Counted from the first letter of the stretch, positions 9,700 to 17,878 are shown. The stretch is DNA of 64,000 bases from Dialister succinatiphilus YIT 11850 (GCF_000242435.1 NZ_JH591187.1:62001-126000), one strand, 5' to 3'. Notes: a model not told the origin generated them from the letters alone. Program-made: numbers and translations.

Positions 9700-9990
9700 G
9701 GTCCTTTTCTAAAATCTGCGGCGTCAGCCGCCACCACATCCTCTGAACCTTTTGAACCTTTTGAACCTTCTGAACCCTGTGAACCCTCACGCCGTAGGCG
9801 TGTCCAATAGCAAAGCCGCCACCACAACCCTCGGCCCAAAGGGCCGTCAAACTTAAGAACCTTCCGGCCCCCTGGGCCGGTCCATCTTAAGAACCCTTTC
9901 CATGCCCCCTGAGCGAAGCGATGCACAACCCTTCTACACAACCTGCGGCGCCAGCCGCGCCCCTCTTTTTAACCTGCGGCCGGTCAATTG
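9700..9990 (+). repeat. Array of short variable-stem hairpins with 9-bp GAACCTTTT repeats
   Basis: This gap holds no gene. It contains TCTGCGGCGTCAGCCGCC, a run of GAACCTTTT units on a 9-base period (about 9745-9785), then ACGCC-GTA-GGCGT, GGCCC-AAA-GGGCC and other stems framed by AACCCTC and GTCAA. The same frame with different stem sequences recurs at 11955, 16555, 20012 (opposite strand), 36305, 47749 and 57480. Confidence 0.8.
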
Positions 9991-10031
9991 TAAGAACCTT
10001 TCCTTACGCCCCTACTTCTCTTTACAGAAAT

Positions 10032-10080
10032 ATGGTATAATCTAATAAAATAATTTTATACCAAAAGATTTTTATACCAT
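10032..10080 (+). promoter_or_regulatory. Probable LysR operator/promoter
   Basis: TATGGTATAAT, then TTTTATACCA twice at a 17-base spacing (about 10054 and 10070). The first is the inverse of the others, giving repeated TATACCA half-sites just upstream of the regulator. Autoregulation is inference. Confidence 0.5.
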
Positions 10081-10114
10081 AGTATTCGTATTATGGTGAG
10101 TAAGGGGTATTTCA

Positions 10115-10981
10115 ATGAATAACACGGACTGGAAAATCCTTATCTATCTTCGTGAGGAACGAAGCATCAATAAGGTAGCAAAGCGGCTTTTCATGACTCA
10201 GCCGTCCTTAACCTATCGCCTGAGCCAGATGGAAAAGGAAATCGGCTGTCCTTTATTTATTCGTACCAATAAAGGGGTTCATTTCACCGATGCAGGCAAT
10301 CGCCTTTTCTCCTTTGCAGAAAAGGAGCTGCAGCAGTACCAGGACATGAAGAATTATGTGACCCATGAGCCTAATTCCATTTCCGGCGTACTCCGCATCG
10401 GTGCCAGCCAGTCCTTTGCCCAGTCCCATATGCCTGCCATCCTGAAGGGCTTTGTGGATAAGTACAGCGACATTGAAATTTCCCTGACCACCGATACCAG
10501 TGATGAACTGGTGAAGCTGGTAAAAAAAGAGGACATCCATCTGGCCATTGTCCGTGGGAACCAGGAATGGCCGGACGCCGATATTCTTCTGGAAGATGCG
10601 CCGCTGTACTTGATTTCCGCCAAGAAAATCGACTACAGCACGCTGCCGGACCAGCCTTCCATCCGCTACCGCAGCGATCCTTCCCTGGATGAGCTCCGTA
10701 CCCGGTGGTGGCGGCAGAATTTCACCGATTCTCCCCATTTCATGCTTACTGTGTCTGACTGCCTGACCTGCGTGGAAATCGTGAACCAGGGCCTTGGCCA
10801 CTCTCTGATTCCGGCGGACCTGCTTCCTAAGTGCGCGCCCCAGGTGAACAGGGAAATGATTTACGACAAGCAGAAGAGACCTCTTCTGCGGCCCAGCCAT
10901 CTGATTTTCAAACAGCCCATGCTCCAGTCCACACCGGTAAGAATCTTCGTGGATTACCTGCGCAGCTATTTCAAGGTATGA
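10115..10981 (+). CDS. LysR-family transcriptional regulator
   Basis: 288 residues. The N-terminal winged helix-turn-helix (RSINKVAKRLFMTQPSLTYRLSQMEKEIG, about 15-43) is followed by a periplasmic-binding-like effector domain beginning SGVLRIGASQSFAQ (about 90). It binds DNA as a tetramer and responds to a small ligand that cannot be read from sequence. The gene stands alone, flanked by a hairpin array and a bidirectional terminator shared with the convergent membrane-protein gene. AAGGGG precedes the ATG. No divergent target gene is present, so the regulon is unknown. Confidence 0.92.
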   Translation: MNNTDWKILIYLREERSINKVAKRLFMTQPSLTYRLSQMEKEIGCPLFIRTNKGVHFTDAGNRLFSFAEKELQQYQDMKNYVTHEPNSISGVLRIGASQSFAQSHMPAILKGFVDKYSDIEISLTTDTSDELVKLVKKEDIHLAIVRGNQEWPDADILLEDAPLYLISAKKIDYSTLPDQPSIRYRSDPSLDELRTRWWRQNFTDSPHFMLTVSDCLTCVEIVNQGLGHSLIPADLLPKCAPQVNREMIYDKQKRPLLRPSHLIFKQPMLQSTPVRIFVDYLRSYFKV

Positions 10982-11020
10982 AAAAAGCCCTGTGAAGCTA
11001 TGACTTCGCAGGGTTTTATA
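10981..11020. terminator. Bidirectional terminator between convergent genes
   Basis: CCCTGTGAAG/CTTCGCAGGG stem with A-run on the left and TTTT on the right, usable from both strands. Confidence 0.8.
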
Positions 11021-11417
11021 ATTTTACAAGAAATCCCAGCATGCTGAAGAGCCAGGTGGAAATTCCGAGAAACAGGGCACAGCAGAGCTTTTCCAGCTTC
11101 AGCCGGATGGCAAAGCGCCGGTGATGGTGGGCATTACCCCATACGGCATTGATGAGGCCGTGATAGTCTACATGCATCATGCGGGCCAGGGTGCAGTAAT
11201 TGAGCAGCAGGTAAGTACAGATCAGGGCGGGACGGAGTTCATCCATCATGAACCAGGCCATCCAGGGAAAACAGAGATTATATACAAAGGCTATGTGTCC
11301 GCCAAGAAAGTAGGCCATTTTCTGGCCAAAGGTTTCGGACAGATCAGTTTTATAGGCAAAGACAAGGTATCCGTTGATGGCGCAAAGAAAAAGACACCAG
11401 AAAAACAGGAACGGCAT
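11016..11417 (-). CDS. Small integral membrane protein of unknown function
   Basis: 133 residues, about four hydrophobic segments (1-20, about 35-55, 60-75, 110-130). A His-rich cytoplasmic-looking stretch WGNAHHHRRFAIRLKLEK lies before the last helix. The ribosome site GGAGGAAA is 6 bases before the ATG and a TATAAT is about 45 bases upstream, so this is a real gene. I do not recognise the family. It is convergent to the LysR gene and not in an operon. Confidence 0.7.
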   Translation of the reverse strand: MPFLFFWCLFLCAINGYLVFAYKTDLSETFGQKMAYFLGGHIAFVYNLCFPWMAWFMMDELRPALICTYLLLNYCTLARMMHVDYHGLINAVWGNAHHHRRFAIRLKLEKLCCALFLGISTWLFSMLGFLVKL

Positions 11418-11839
11418 ACAGATTTCCTCCGGACATATTATTATTATTGTTCGCTTATAATTCGATTATAGCATGATATCTTTTGCCTGCCCATAGCTGA
11501 AAGGCCGGATGAAATCGATGAAATTAGGCCATTCGGAAGCACCGCCCATGACCGCGGAGGAGATGGAAGGACGGAAGAGGAAAAAGAATCACCGGTGGTA
11601 AGGATTTTATATTTTTGCCTGAAAAGAGGCAGAAGAAAAGTATATTCTAAAAATAAAGAGATATAGAAAAAATCTTCCAGTTCTTTATAAATAACTTATA
11701 ACTAGCCAGAATAGAGGAAAGTGATAGAATGGGGCTGGAGACTGGAGGAGCGGCTGTCCGCTGTCTGCTGTCTGCTATCTGCTATCCGTTGTCCGCTTAC
11801 CACTTCCTTAATGCCGACTGTTTCATACGCGGCCTGTAC

Positions 11840-12062
11840 CGAGATTCTTCGCCTGCGGCTTAGAATGACGAGTGGGAGGAGGTCAGTTTCAGCACGTAAC
11901 GCCCAGTCCCCTTTCTGTGGAAGGGGGCTCCGGATCTTCGTTATAGAGATATGGTTGACAAAAAACTAATTACGTAACGCTGACTTTGTAAGCATTGCCG
12001 CGAGGCGGCTATCCACCACCCTCTGAACCCTCTGAACCCTCTGAACCTTTTGAACCCTTATA
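11840..12062 (+). repeat. GATTCTTCG..AATGAC repeat and GAACCCTCT array
   Basis: GAGATTCTTCGCCTGCGGCTTAGAATGACGAG at 11841 is split here only for naming; it is the common inverted-end type also seen at 47612 and 54878. From 11970 CGTAACGCTGACTTTGTAAG leads into GCCGCGAGGCGGC and four GAACCCTCT-type 9-mers that run up to the ribosome site of the next gene. The gap from 11418 to 12078 has no other gene. Confidence 0.7.
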
Positions 12063-12078
12063 ACCAAAGGAGGTTTCC

Positions 12079-12693
12079 ATGAAAAAACTGATTGCTTTTT
12101 TACTTTCTTTTTTCCTTGCCCTGTCCCTGGGCCTTCTGGCGGAGGCGTCGGATACACTGGAAATGAATCGGAAAATGGGGTATTTTGACAATACCCGCAC
12201 GGTACTTCTCCTGTCTCCCCGTGTAAGCGGGAACGGCGGCGAAGCGGCATCCTATGTGAATCGGGAAATGAAGCAGATTTTCCGCTATCCCTATTACCGG
12301 ACCTTGGATACCACGGGCTATGAGGGAGCAGTGTCTCCGGCAGACCTGCCCCGGCTGGCTGATGAATCGGGGGCAGATATAGTAGTGATGCCTGTAATCC
12401 AGTGGCATCAGTGGATTTTCCATCGGTTCCTCTTTGATGATGGCGACGATATTATCCAGACCCGGGCTATCGTGGATATTTACAGCTATAAGAAAACCGA
12501 GGGCACTGTGCGGGATGACCGGGGCACCTATTTTGATACGGAAGACGAGAGTACTGCCCGGAATGTGTACATTCTTGACGATATCATGAAAGAGGTATAC
12601 AAAACATTCCCCTATCGCCGGGTGCCTACCGATGTGTCCAAGAGCCTCACAGGAGAGACGGAGGACCATACGCCCAAAGCGGTGATGAGATAG
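12079..12693 (+). CDS. Exported protein of unknown function
   Basis: 204 residues with a Sec signal peptide (MKKLIAFLLSFFLALSLGLLAEA, cleavage after AEA). The mature part begins with a TVLLLSPRVSGNG strand, then ADLPRLADESGADIVVMPVIQWHQWI and a basic-acidic tail. The ADIVVMPVI strand and overall layout resemble small periplasmic lipoprotein-like families that modulate envelope machinery, but no family can be named with confidence. The ribosome site AAAGGAGG is ideal and stands at the end of a GAACCCTCT repeat run. It terminates at a bidirectional terminator. Confidence 0.75.
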   Translation: MKKLIAFLLSFFLALSLGLLAEASDTLEMNRKMGYFDNTRTVLLLSPRVSGNGGEAASYVNREMKQIFRYPYYRTLDTTGYEGAVSPADLPRLADESGADIVVMPVIQWHQWIFHRFLFDDGDDIIQTRAIVDIYSYKKTEGTVRDDRGTYFDTEDESTARNVYILDDIMKEVYKTFPYRRVPTDVSKSLTGETEDHTPKAVMR

Positions 12694-12797
12694 TGGGCTG
12701 GTGGGGAGAAAGAAAGCTGCCCGCTGCCGGCTATCGGCTGTCCGACTTCTGAACCATAGGGCTCTGCACCGGTGCCAAAGGGCAGGGAACCCATGAC

Positions 12798-12850
12798 AAA
12801 AAGGACCTGGAAGAAATGGTCTATCATTTCTTCCGGGTCCTTTTATTTTA
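12798..12850. terminator. Bidirectional terminator
   Basis: AAAAGGACCTGGAAGAAATG/CATTTCTTCCGGGTCCTTTT, a long stem serving the exported-protein gene and, on the other strand, the serine operon. Confidence 0.85.
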
Positions 12851-13486
12851 CAGCCCTTTCTGTTCAATGCCGCTCACCAGGTAACCCAGATGGGCGGTGC
12901 TGTTTAATGTGACCAGCCGCCAGGTGCCTTTGTCACATTCCAGTACATTGATACAGGCATTGTCCTGCTTGATCTGCCAGAAGTGGCTCATATCAAGGCC
13001 CAGGAGGTCGCAGATAATGGCCTTGTTCACGGCGTCGTGGGCAGCCACAAGCACCGTTTCGCCATCATAGGTTTTTGCATATTCATCGAAGGCTTCTCTG
13101 GCCCGTTTCCGTACGTCCTCCAGATTTTCTCCTTCCGGCATCTGCACCAGGTCCGGGCGGGTGTGCCAGAGGCGGAATTCCTCGGGGTAGCGGGCTTCGA
13201 TTTCATCGGCGTGGATGCCTTCCCACAGGCCATGGGAGATTTCCGTCAGCCTTTCGTCTTTCATCACGGGAAGGTGGTGGAAATCGGCAGCCAGGCGGCA
13301 GGTTTCATAGGAGCGGGAGAGGGGGGAGGAAATGGCCCGGTCTATGGGCACATCCTTCAGAGCCAGCGCCGCTTTTCGGCCCTGGTCCCAGCCCCTTTCG
13401 GACAGGGGTGTGTCTTCCTGGCCCTGGTAGCGGCCTTCTATGTTCCAGGTGGTTTCTCCGTGACGGAGAAGGATGATGCGTATCAT
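12848..13486 (-). CDS. Histidine-phosphatase-type phosphoserine phosphatase candidate
   Basis: 212 residues of the phosphoglycerate-mutase-like superfamily: LLRHGETTWN (catalytic His about 9), GRYQGQEDTPLSERG, SSPLSRSYET, E(I)SHGLWEG and AAHDAVNKA with the second His. It is the last gene of serC-serA-this gene, 10 bases after serA. The expected third enzyme of serine synthesis, HAD-type SerB, is missing from the operon. Metal-independent phosphoserine phosphatases of this fold are known from Hydrogenobacter thermophilus. From memory, shared features are the RYQG, HGxWxG, DNA and LN(S/I)T.HLG stretches. Alternative readings are alpha-ribazole phosphatase or GpmB-like. The family is sure; the substrate rests on context. 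Confidence 0.8.
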   Translation of the reverse strand: MIRIILLRHGETTWNIEGRYQGQEDTPLSERGWDQGRKAALALKDVPIDRAISSPLSRSYETCRLAADFHHLPVMKDERLTEISHGLWEGIHADEIEARYPEEFRLWHTRPDLVQMPEGENLEDVRKRAREAFDEYAKTYDGETVLVAAHDAVNKAIICDLLGLDMSHFWQIKQDNACINVLECDKGTWRLVTLNSTAHLGYLVSGIEQKGL

Positions 13487-13495
13487 AGGTGCTCC

Positions 13496-15085
13496 TTAAT
13501 GTTCACAGTGAACGACTTTGACATCGTGGATGCCGTCGATATTCATGAGGGCCGGAATCAGGGCCGAGGGGATATCCTTGTCCACTGCCACCACCATGAC
13601 GTTGGTGCCTGCTTCCTTGCCGGCGCCTACCTGCATGCCGTTGATGTTGATATGTTCTCTCCCAAGTACCGATGCTACCTGGCCGATCATGCCGGGCTTG
13701 TCTTCATGAGGCGCAATGATGATGCAGCCTTTCGGTTCGATATCCACGCGGAAGTGGTCGATGGATACGATTTTGGCTTCCTTCCGGTCGAAGAGGGAGC
13801 CTGTAATGCGGTGGCTGCCTTTGTCGGTGTCTACGGTGAGGGAAATGGTATTGGTGAAATAGTGGCCCTTCTTGGCTTTCACTTCTCTTACATCCATGTG
13901 CCGCTCTTCCGCGATACCCCGGGCATTGACGAAATTGACGGTCTGCTGCAGTACCGGAGCCAGAAGGCCTTTCAGTACGGCCGTGGTGAGAGGTGCTGTT
14001 TCTGTTTCTGCCAGTTCACCGGTATATTCCACGTTCACCCTGTTAATGCGGCCGCCGGCCAGGTCGATGGCAATATTGCCCATGCGCTCGCAGAGATCGA
14101 AGTAAGGCTGAATCACATGGAGGGTAGCTTTGGTAATGGGGGAAGCGTTCACGGCGGTGGCCACCGGTTCTCCGTGGAGGGCCTGCATAACACCTACAGC
14201 CACATCGGTGGCAACGCCGGCCTGGGCTTCTTTGGTGGAAGCGCCCAGATGAGGGGTGAGGGCTACATTGGTCATGCCCAGGAAGGGGTTGTCTTCCGGT
14301 TTCAGCGGTTCATTGGGCCATACGTCGATGCCTGCGCCGGCTACCTTGCCGCTCTTCAGCGCTTCAGCCAGGGCGTAGATATCCACCACGGCGCCCCGGG
14401 ATGCATTGACAAGGCGGACGCCATCTTTCATTTTGGCAATTTCTTCTTTGCCGATCATGCCCCGGGTTTCATCGGTGAGGGGCGTATGAAGGGTGATGTA
14501 GTCTGATTCCTTCAGCAGGGTATCCAGGTCCACCAGCTCCACGCCCAGCTGCTTGCCTCTTTCCAGGGGAATATAGGGGTCGTAACCGATGGTTTTCATG
14601 TTGAAGGCCTGGAGGCGTTTGGCCACATTGGAACCGACCCGGCCTACGCCGATGATGCCTACAGTCTTGTTCAGAAGCTGGATGCCGGTGAAGCTCTTCC
14701 GGTCCCAGCGGCCTTCCATAATGGACTGATGGGCCTGGGGAATGTGGCGGGTCATGGACAGCATGAGGGCAATGGTGTGTTCGCAGGCTGCAATGGTATT
14801 CGACTCCGGCGTATTGACTACGGTAATGCCTTTTTGGGTGGCTTCCTTTATATCAATGCCGTCGATGCCTACGCCGGCGCGGCCGATGACTTTCAGGTTC
14901 TTAGCGGCGTCAATGACTTTTTTCGTGACCTTGGTCTGGCTTCTTGTAATGATGGCATCGTAGTCACCGATGACTTTTACCAGTTCCTCTTCCTTCATGT
15001 TCGGCTGGATATCTACAATAAATTCCTTTTCCAGGATTTCTTTGGCTTCTTTAGCTACGTCGGCAGTAATGAAAATTCTAAACAT
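13496..15085 (-). CDS. serA: D-3-phosphoglycerate dehydrogenase
   Basis: 529 residues, the long SerA type. It has an N-terminal substrate-binding region (VIGRAGVGIDGID), a Rossmann fold (GIIGVGRVGSNVAKRL, about 144-159) and catalytic Arg/Glu/His (NASRGAVVD, GIDVWPNEP, TPHLGASTKEAQ). These are followed by an intervening ASB-like domain and a C-terminal ACT domain (CIIIAPHEDKPGMIGQVASVLG, about 450-470). It makes 3-phosphohydroxypyruvate, the first step of serine synthesis. The ACT domain suggests serine feedback in addition to control by the T-box upstream of serC. The ribosome site is AGGAGGAAA; serC ends 27 bases upstream. Confidence 0.96.
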   Translation of the reverse strand: MFRIFITADVAKEAKEILEKEFIVDIQPNMKEEELVKVIGDYDAIITRSQTKVTKKVIDAAKNLKVIGRAGVGIDGIDIKEATQKGITVVNTPESNTIAACEHTIALMLSMTRHIPQAHQSIMEGRWDRKSFTGIQLLNKTVGIIGVGRVGSNVAKRLQAFNMKTIGYDPYIPLERGKQLGVELVDLDTLLKESDYITLHTPLTDETRGMIGKEEIAKMKDGVRLVNASRGAVVDIYALAEALKSGKVAGAGIDVWPNEPLKPEDNPFLGMTNVALTPHLGASTKEAQAGVATDVAVGVMQALHGEPVATAVNASPITKATLHVIQPYFDLCERMGNIAIDLAGGRINRVNVEYTGELAETETAPLTTAVLKGLLAPVLQQTVNFVNARGIAEERHMDVREVKAKKGHYFTNTISLTVDTDKGSHRITGSLFDRKEAKIVSIDHFRVDIEPKGCIIIAPHEDKPGMIGQVASVLGREHININGMQVGAGKEAGTNVMVVAVDKDIPSALIPALMNIDGIHDVKVVHCEH

Positions 15086-15112
15086 AATGATTTCCTCCTG
15101 TACATAATCAAA

Positions 15113-16183
15113 TTATCCGTTGACTCTTTCGTATTCTTTCATGAACTGGGAGAGCGCTTCCGCTGCTTCCGGTGTTACCGCATTGTAGAGGGATACCCGG
15201 AGGCCGCCTACCAGACGGTGGCCTTTCACGCCTATGAAATCATGGGCCTTTGCTTTTTCCACGAAATCCTTCTCCATGGCTTCATTGGCCAGATTGAAGG
15301 TAATGTTCATGCGGCTTCTGGCATCCTTTTCCGCATGGCCCCGGTAGAATCCGCCGCTTTCATCAATCACGTCGTAAATCAGGGCTGCTTTGACCTTATT
15401 TCTTTCTTCAATGGCCTTGAGACCGCCCATATTTTTGATCCAGTGGAGCATGCGGTTCAGGGTATAAATGCAGAAAACCGGCGGCGTATTGTAGGTAGAA
15501 TCTTTTTTCACAAAGGTCTGGTACTGCAGGAATTCGGGGATATCAGTGCGGGCCGTTTCCAGAAGGCTCTTTTTGATGATAGCCAGAGCCACACCGGCGG
15601 CGCCCAGATTCTTCTGGATACCGGCCCAGATCATATCGAACCGGTTGAAATCGATGTCCCGGGAAAGAATGTCTGAAGACATATCGCAGATCAGGGGCAC
15701 CTTCACCTCTGGGAATTTCCAGTATTCCGTGCCGTAGATAGTATTGTTGGCGCAGATGTAGAGGTAGTCCGTACCATCCTTGATGTCATAGGTGTCAGGA
15801 ATATAGGAGTAATCTTTGTCCTGGGCGGAATTGGCATCGTAGGTTTCACCGAAGAAGGCGGCCGTATTTCTTGCCTTGTGGGCCCATACGCCGGTGTCTG
15901 CATAGGCAGCCCGGGTATGGAGGAAATTGTATCCCGTCATGAGGAACTGCATGGTGCCGCCGCCCTGGATGAACACGATTTCATAATCCGGCGATAAATG
16001 CATGAGCTGCCGCAGGAGATCCTTTGTCTCATCCAGCATATCCTGGAACTCTTTGGACCGATGGCTGATTTCCGTAATACCCATGCCTGTGTTTTTGAAA
16101 TTGGTGAGATCCTCCTTCATAGCCTCCAGCACTTCCAGGGGCATAGGGGACGGACCGGCGTTGAAATTGAATACTCTCTTCAT
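15113..16183 (-). CDS. serC: Phosphoserine aminotransferase
   Basis: 356 residues from ATG 16183 (MKRVFNFNAGPSPMP), chosen because GGAGG lies 6 bases upstream; the reading extends further 5' but that part is the T-box leader. It is a class V PLP aminotransferase: GGGTMQFLM, DMSSDILSRDID, and the PLP-lysine stretch IWAGIQKNLGAAG. It converts 3-phosphohydroxypyruvate and glutamate to phosphoserine. It is first gene of the serCA-phosphatase operon, so the whole pathway from 3-phosphoglycerate is co-transcribed and read out by serine-tRNA charging. Confidence 0.96.
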   Translation of the reverse strand: MKRVFNFNAGPSPMPLEVLEAMKEDLTNFKNTGMGITEISHRSKEFQDMLDETKDLLRQLMHLSPDYEIVFIQGGGTMQFLMTGYNFLHTRAAYADTGVWAHKARNTAAFFGETYDANSAQDKDYSYIPDTYDIKDGTDYLYICANNTIYGTEYWKFPEVKVPLICDMSSDILSRDIDFNRFDMIWAGIQKNLGAAGVALAIIKKSLLETARTDIPEFLQYQTFVKKDSTYNTPPVFCIYTLNRMLHWIKNMGGLKAIEERNKVKAALIYDVIDESGGFYRGHAEKDARSRMNITFNLANEAMEKDFVEKAKAHDFIGVKGHRLVGGLRVSLYNAVTPEAAEALSQFMKEYERVNG

Positions 16184-16204
16184 CATGAACCTCCAAATAA
16201 CACA

Positions 16205-16240
16205 AAAAGAGAAGACGTCCCATGGGACGAGCTTCTCTTT
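16205..16240 (-). terminator. Second T-box terminator
   Basis: AGAGAAG-CTCGTCCCATGGGACGT-CTTCTCTTTTT on the minus strand, immediately before the serC ribosome site. Confidence 0.8.
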
Positions 16241-16285
16241 TCTCGCGGTGCCACCCAATTTAGCCAGGGCAAAAAGGAGCGAGGT

Positions 16286-16322
16286 ATAAAAAAACGCTCT
16301 CCATCCACTAAGGGACGAGAGC
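16286..16322 (-). terminator. First T-box terminator
   Basis: GCTCTCGTCCCTT...GGAGAGCG followed by seven T on the minus strand. Confidence 0.75.
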
Positions 16323-16509
16323 ACCCGCGATACCACCCAAATTGCCAGAAGGCCATCTTTGAAAGGCTGTAACGGGCCGGCCCGAAGGATTCTTCATCCA
16401 TGTCTCCGAAGTGGAAAGATAATCAGCCCCTGACAGCTCTCACCGGCCGCTGTCTCTCTGAAAAGGTCTCATTACCCCTTCTTCATCATCGCTTGTTTCG
16501 TATGGCTGA

Positions 16510-16539
16510 ATTATAGCGCCGGAACTTTCACTTTGTCAA
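16510..16539 (-). promoter_or_regulatory. Sigma-70 promoter of the serine operon
   Basis: On the minus strand TTGACA (16539-16534), 18-base spacer, TATAAT (16515-16510), both perfect. Confidence 0.85.
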
Positions 16540-16554
16540 GATGAAAATTTTTGG

Positions 16555-16750
16555 ACACCATCTGCGGCGCCAGCCGCGTCCCTTTTTTAAAATCTGCGGC
16601 GAAGCCGCCACCGCAACCCTCAGCGCCATAGGCGCTGTCGCCCCCTGAGCGAAGCGAACACAACCTGCCGCCATCGGGCGGCCATAACCCTCGGGACGAA
16701 GTCCCGTCAACCCTCACACCGAAGGCCGCCATCGCTACCCTTTGAACCTT
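16555..16750 (+). repeat. Array of variable-stem hairpins
   Basis: Successive stems GCGGCG-AA-GCCGC, AGCGCC-ATA-GGCGCT, CCGCC-ATC-GGGCGG and GGGAC-GAA-GTCCC are framed by AACCCTC and GTCAACCCTC. There is a GAACCTTT at the end. The array occupies the gap between the divergent serine operon and the dehydrogenase gene. Confidence 0.8.
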
Positions 16751-16914
16751 TATGCAGGGAGTGGTATAATACATGCATATTATCATGTAAAGTAATTATA
16801 CTATGCATGGTAAATATAATGCAGAATCCATATAGGAGAAGAGAAGTATATTTCCTGGAGAAAGGCACTGACAGCCCATTCCCGGAAAATCAGGAAAAGG
16901 AGTGTGGAATTTGT

Positions 16915-17868
16915 ATGTCTATTAAAACAAGGAAAATCGGTATTATCGGAGCAGGCAATGTAGGATCTCATCTGGCCCTCCAGTTTGCCGTGCAGGGTCT
17001 GGCAGATGAAGTGGTATTCTACGATACCAACATGGACAAAGCCATCGGCGAATCCCTGGATCTTCTGGATGCCGTCAGCTACCAGCCCCATCATTTTGAG
17101 GCCTATGCAGGCACCATGGACGATATGAAAGATGCAGATATTCTGATCAATGCATCCGGCAAACCCCGGAAACAGGGACAGAACCGTCTGGACATGATGG
17201 ATGGCGCCATTGCCACCAGCAAGGAATTCCTGCCGCTGATTCAGAAATCCGGCTTTGACGGCATTATTATTTCCATTTCCAATCCCTGCGACATTATTGC
17301 AGAATACCTGCAGTACAAACTGGACTGGCCGAAAAAGAAAATCATCGGCTCCGGCACAGCCCTGGACTCTGCCCGCCTGCAGATGCAGCTTTCTACCCAG
17401 CTCAAAGTCAACCGCCGCTCTCTCACCGCCTACCTTCTGGGCGAACACGGCGATTCCAGCATGATTCCCTGGAGCCATGTCAAAGTGGCAGGCAAGCCCA
17501 TCGATGAACTGCTGAAGGAAAAGCCGGAGCTCTACCATATGGATTCCAAGGAAGAAATCCTGAAGAAAGTCCATGAAGAAGGGAATATTGAAAATGCCAA
17601 GAAAGGCTGCACCGAATTTGGCGTTTCCTCTGCCACCGCCGAACTGGTCCGTGCCATTTACCACGATGAACATAAAATCCTTCCCTGCTCCGTCTATTTG
17701 GACGGCGAATACGGCATCCATGACAGCTTTGCTTCCGTACCGGTGAAAGTAGGCAAGGACGGCGTGGAAGACATTATCGAACTCCATTTGACCGATGAAG
17801 AAAATGAAGAACTCCAGCGTTCCATCAAAATTTTGAAAGAACACTTCGAAAGAGCGCTCACACTGTGA
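16915..17868 (+). CDS. L-lactate/malate-type dehydrogenase (2-hydroxyacid, NAD)
   Basis: 317 residues from ATG 16915 (MSIKTRK), with AAAAGGAG about 12 bases upstream; the reading extends 36 codons further but without a ribosome site. It has a Rossmann GAGNVGSHLA (about 11-20), DTNMDKA, the active-site loop ASGKPRKQGQNRLDM, SNPCD, and the GEHGDSS catalytic His. The residue six before the catalytic loop Arg is Arg, not the Gln of lactate dehydrogenases, which points to a dicarboxylate such as malate/oxaloacetate, but overall text is also close to L-2-hydroxyisocaproate dehydrogenases. A TATAAT promoter element lies at about 16766. It is monocistronic with a strong terminator. Confidence 0.88.
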   Translation: MSIKTRKIGIIGAGNVGSHLALQFAVQGLADEVVFYDTNMDKAIGESLDLLDAVSYQPHHFEAYAGTMDDMKDADILINASGKPRKQGQNRLDMMDGAIATSKEFLPLIQKSGFDGIIISISNPCDIIAEYLQYKLDWPKKKIIGSGTALDSARLQMQLSTQLKVNRRSLTAYLLGEHGDSSMIPWSHVKVAGKPIDELLKEKPELYHMDSKEEILKKVHEEGNIENAKKGCTEFGVSSATAELVRAIYHDEHKILPCSVYLDGEYGIHDSFASVPVKVGKDGVEDIIELHLTDEENEELQRSIKILKEHFERALTL

Positions 17869-17878
17869 TCGTTTGAAC

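Larger units (their letters stand above)
16205..16500 (-). promoter_or_regulatory. Serine T-box leader with two antiterminator/terminator modules
   Basis: Reading the minus strand downward from 16500, a Stem I-like region carries CAGAGAG and GGTGAGAGCTG. Its base has GAAG pairing CTTC, and just before that the triplet TCC followed by A (16415-16412) fits a UCC (Ser) specifier. Then come two T-box sequences, GGGTGGTATCGCGGG (16338-16324) and GGGTGGCACCGCGAG (16256-16242), each followed by its own terminator. No second Stem I fits between them. Controls serC-serA-phosphatase. Specifier assignment is by eye. Confidence 0.85.

Noticed and set aside
11721-11969. 82-codon plus-strand frame in the gap before the exported-protein gene
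   Set aside because: Low-complexity, lies across dispersed repeats, and has no ribosome site.
12983-14506. 507-codon open frame on the plus strand
   Set aside because: It mirrors serA on the other strand; the serA text and operon are unambiguous, and the frame has no ribosome site or protein-like composition.
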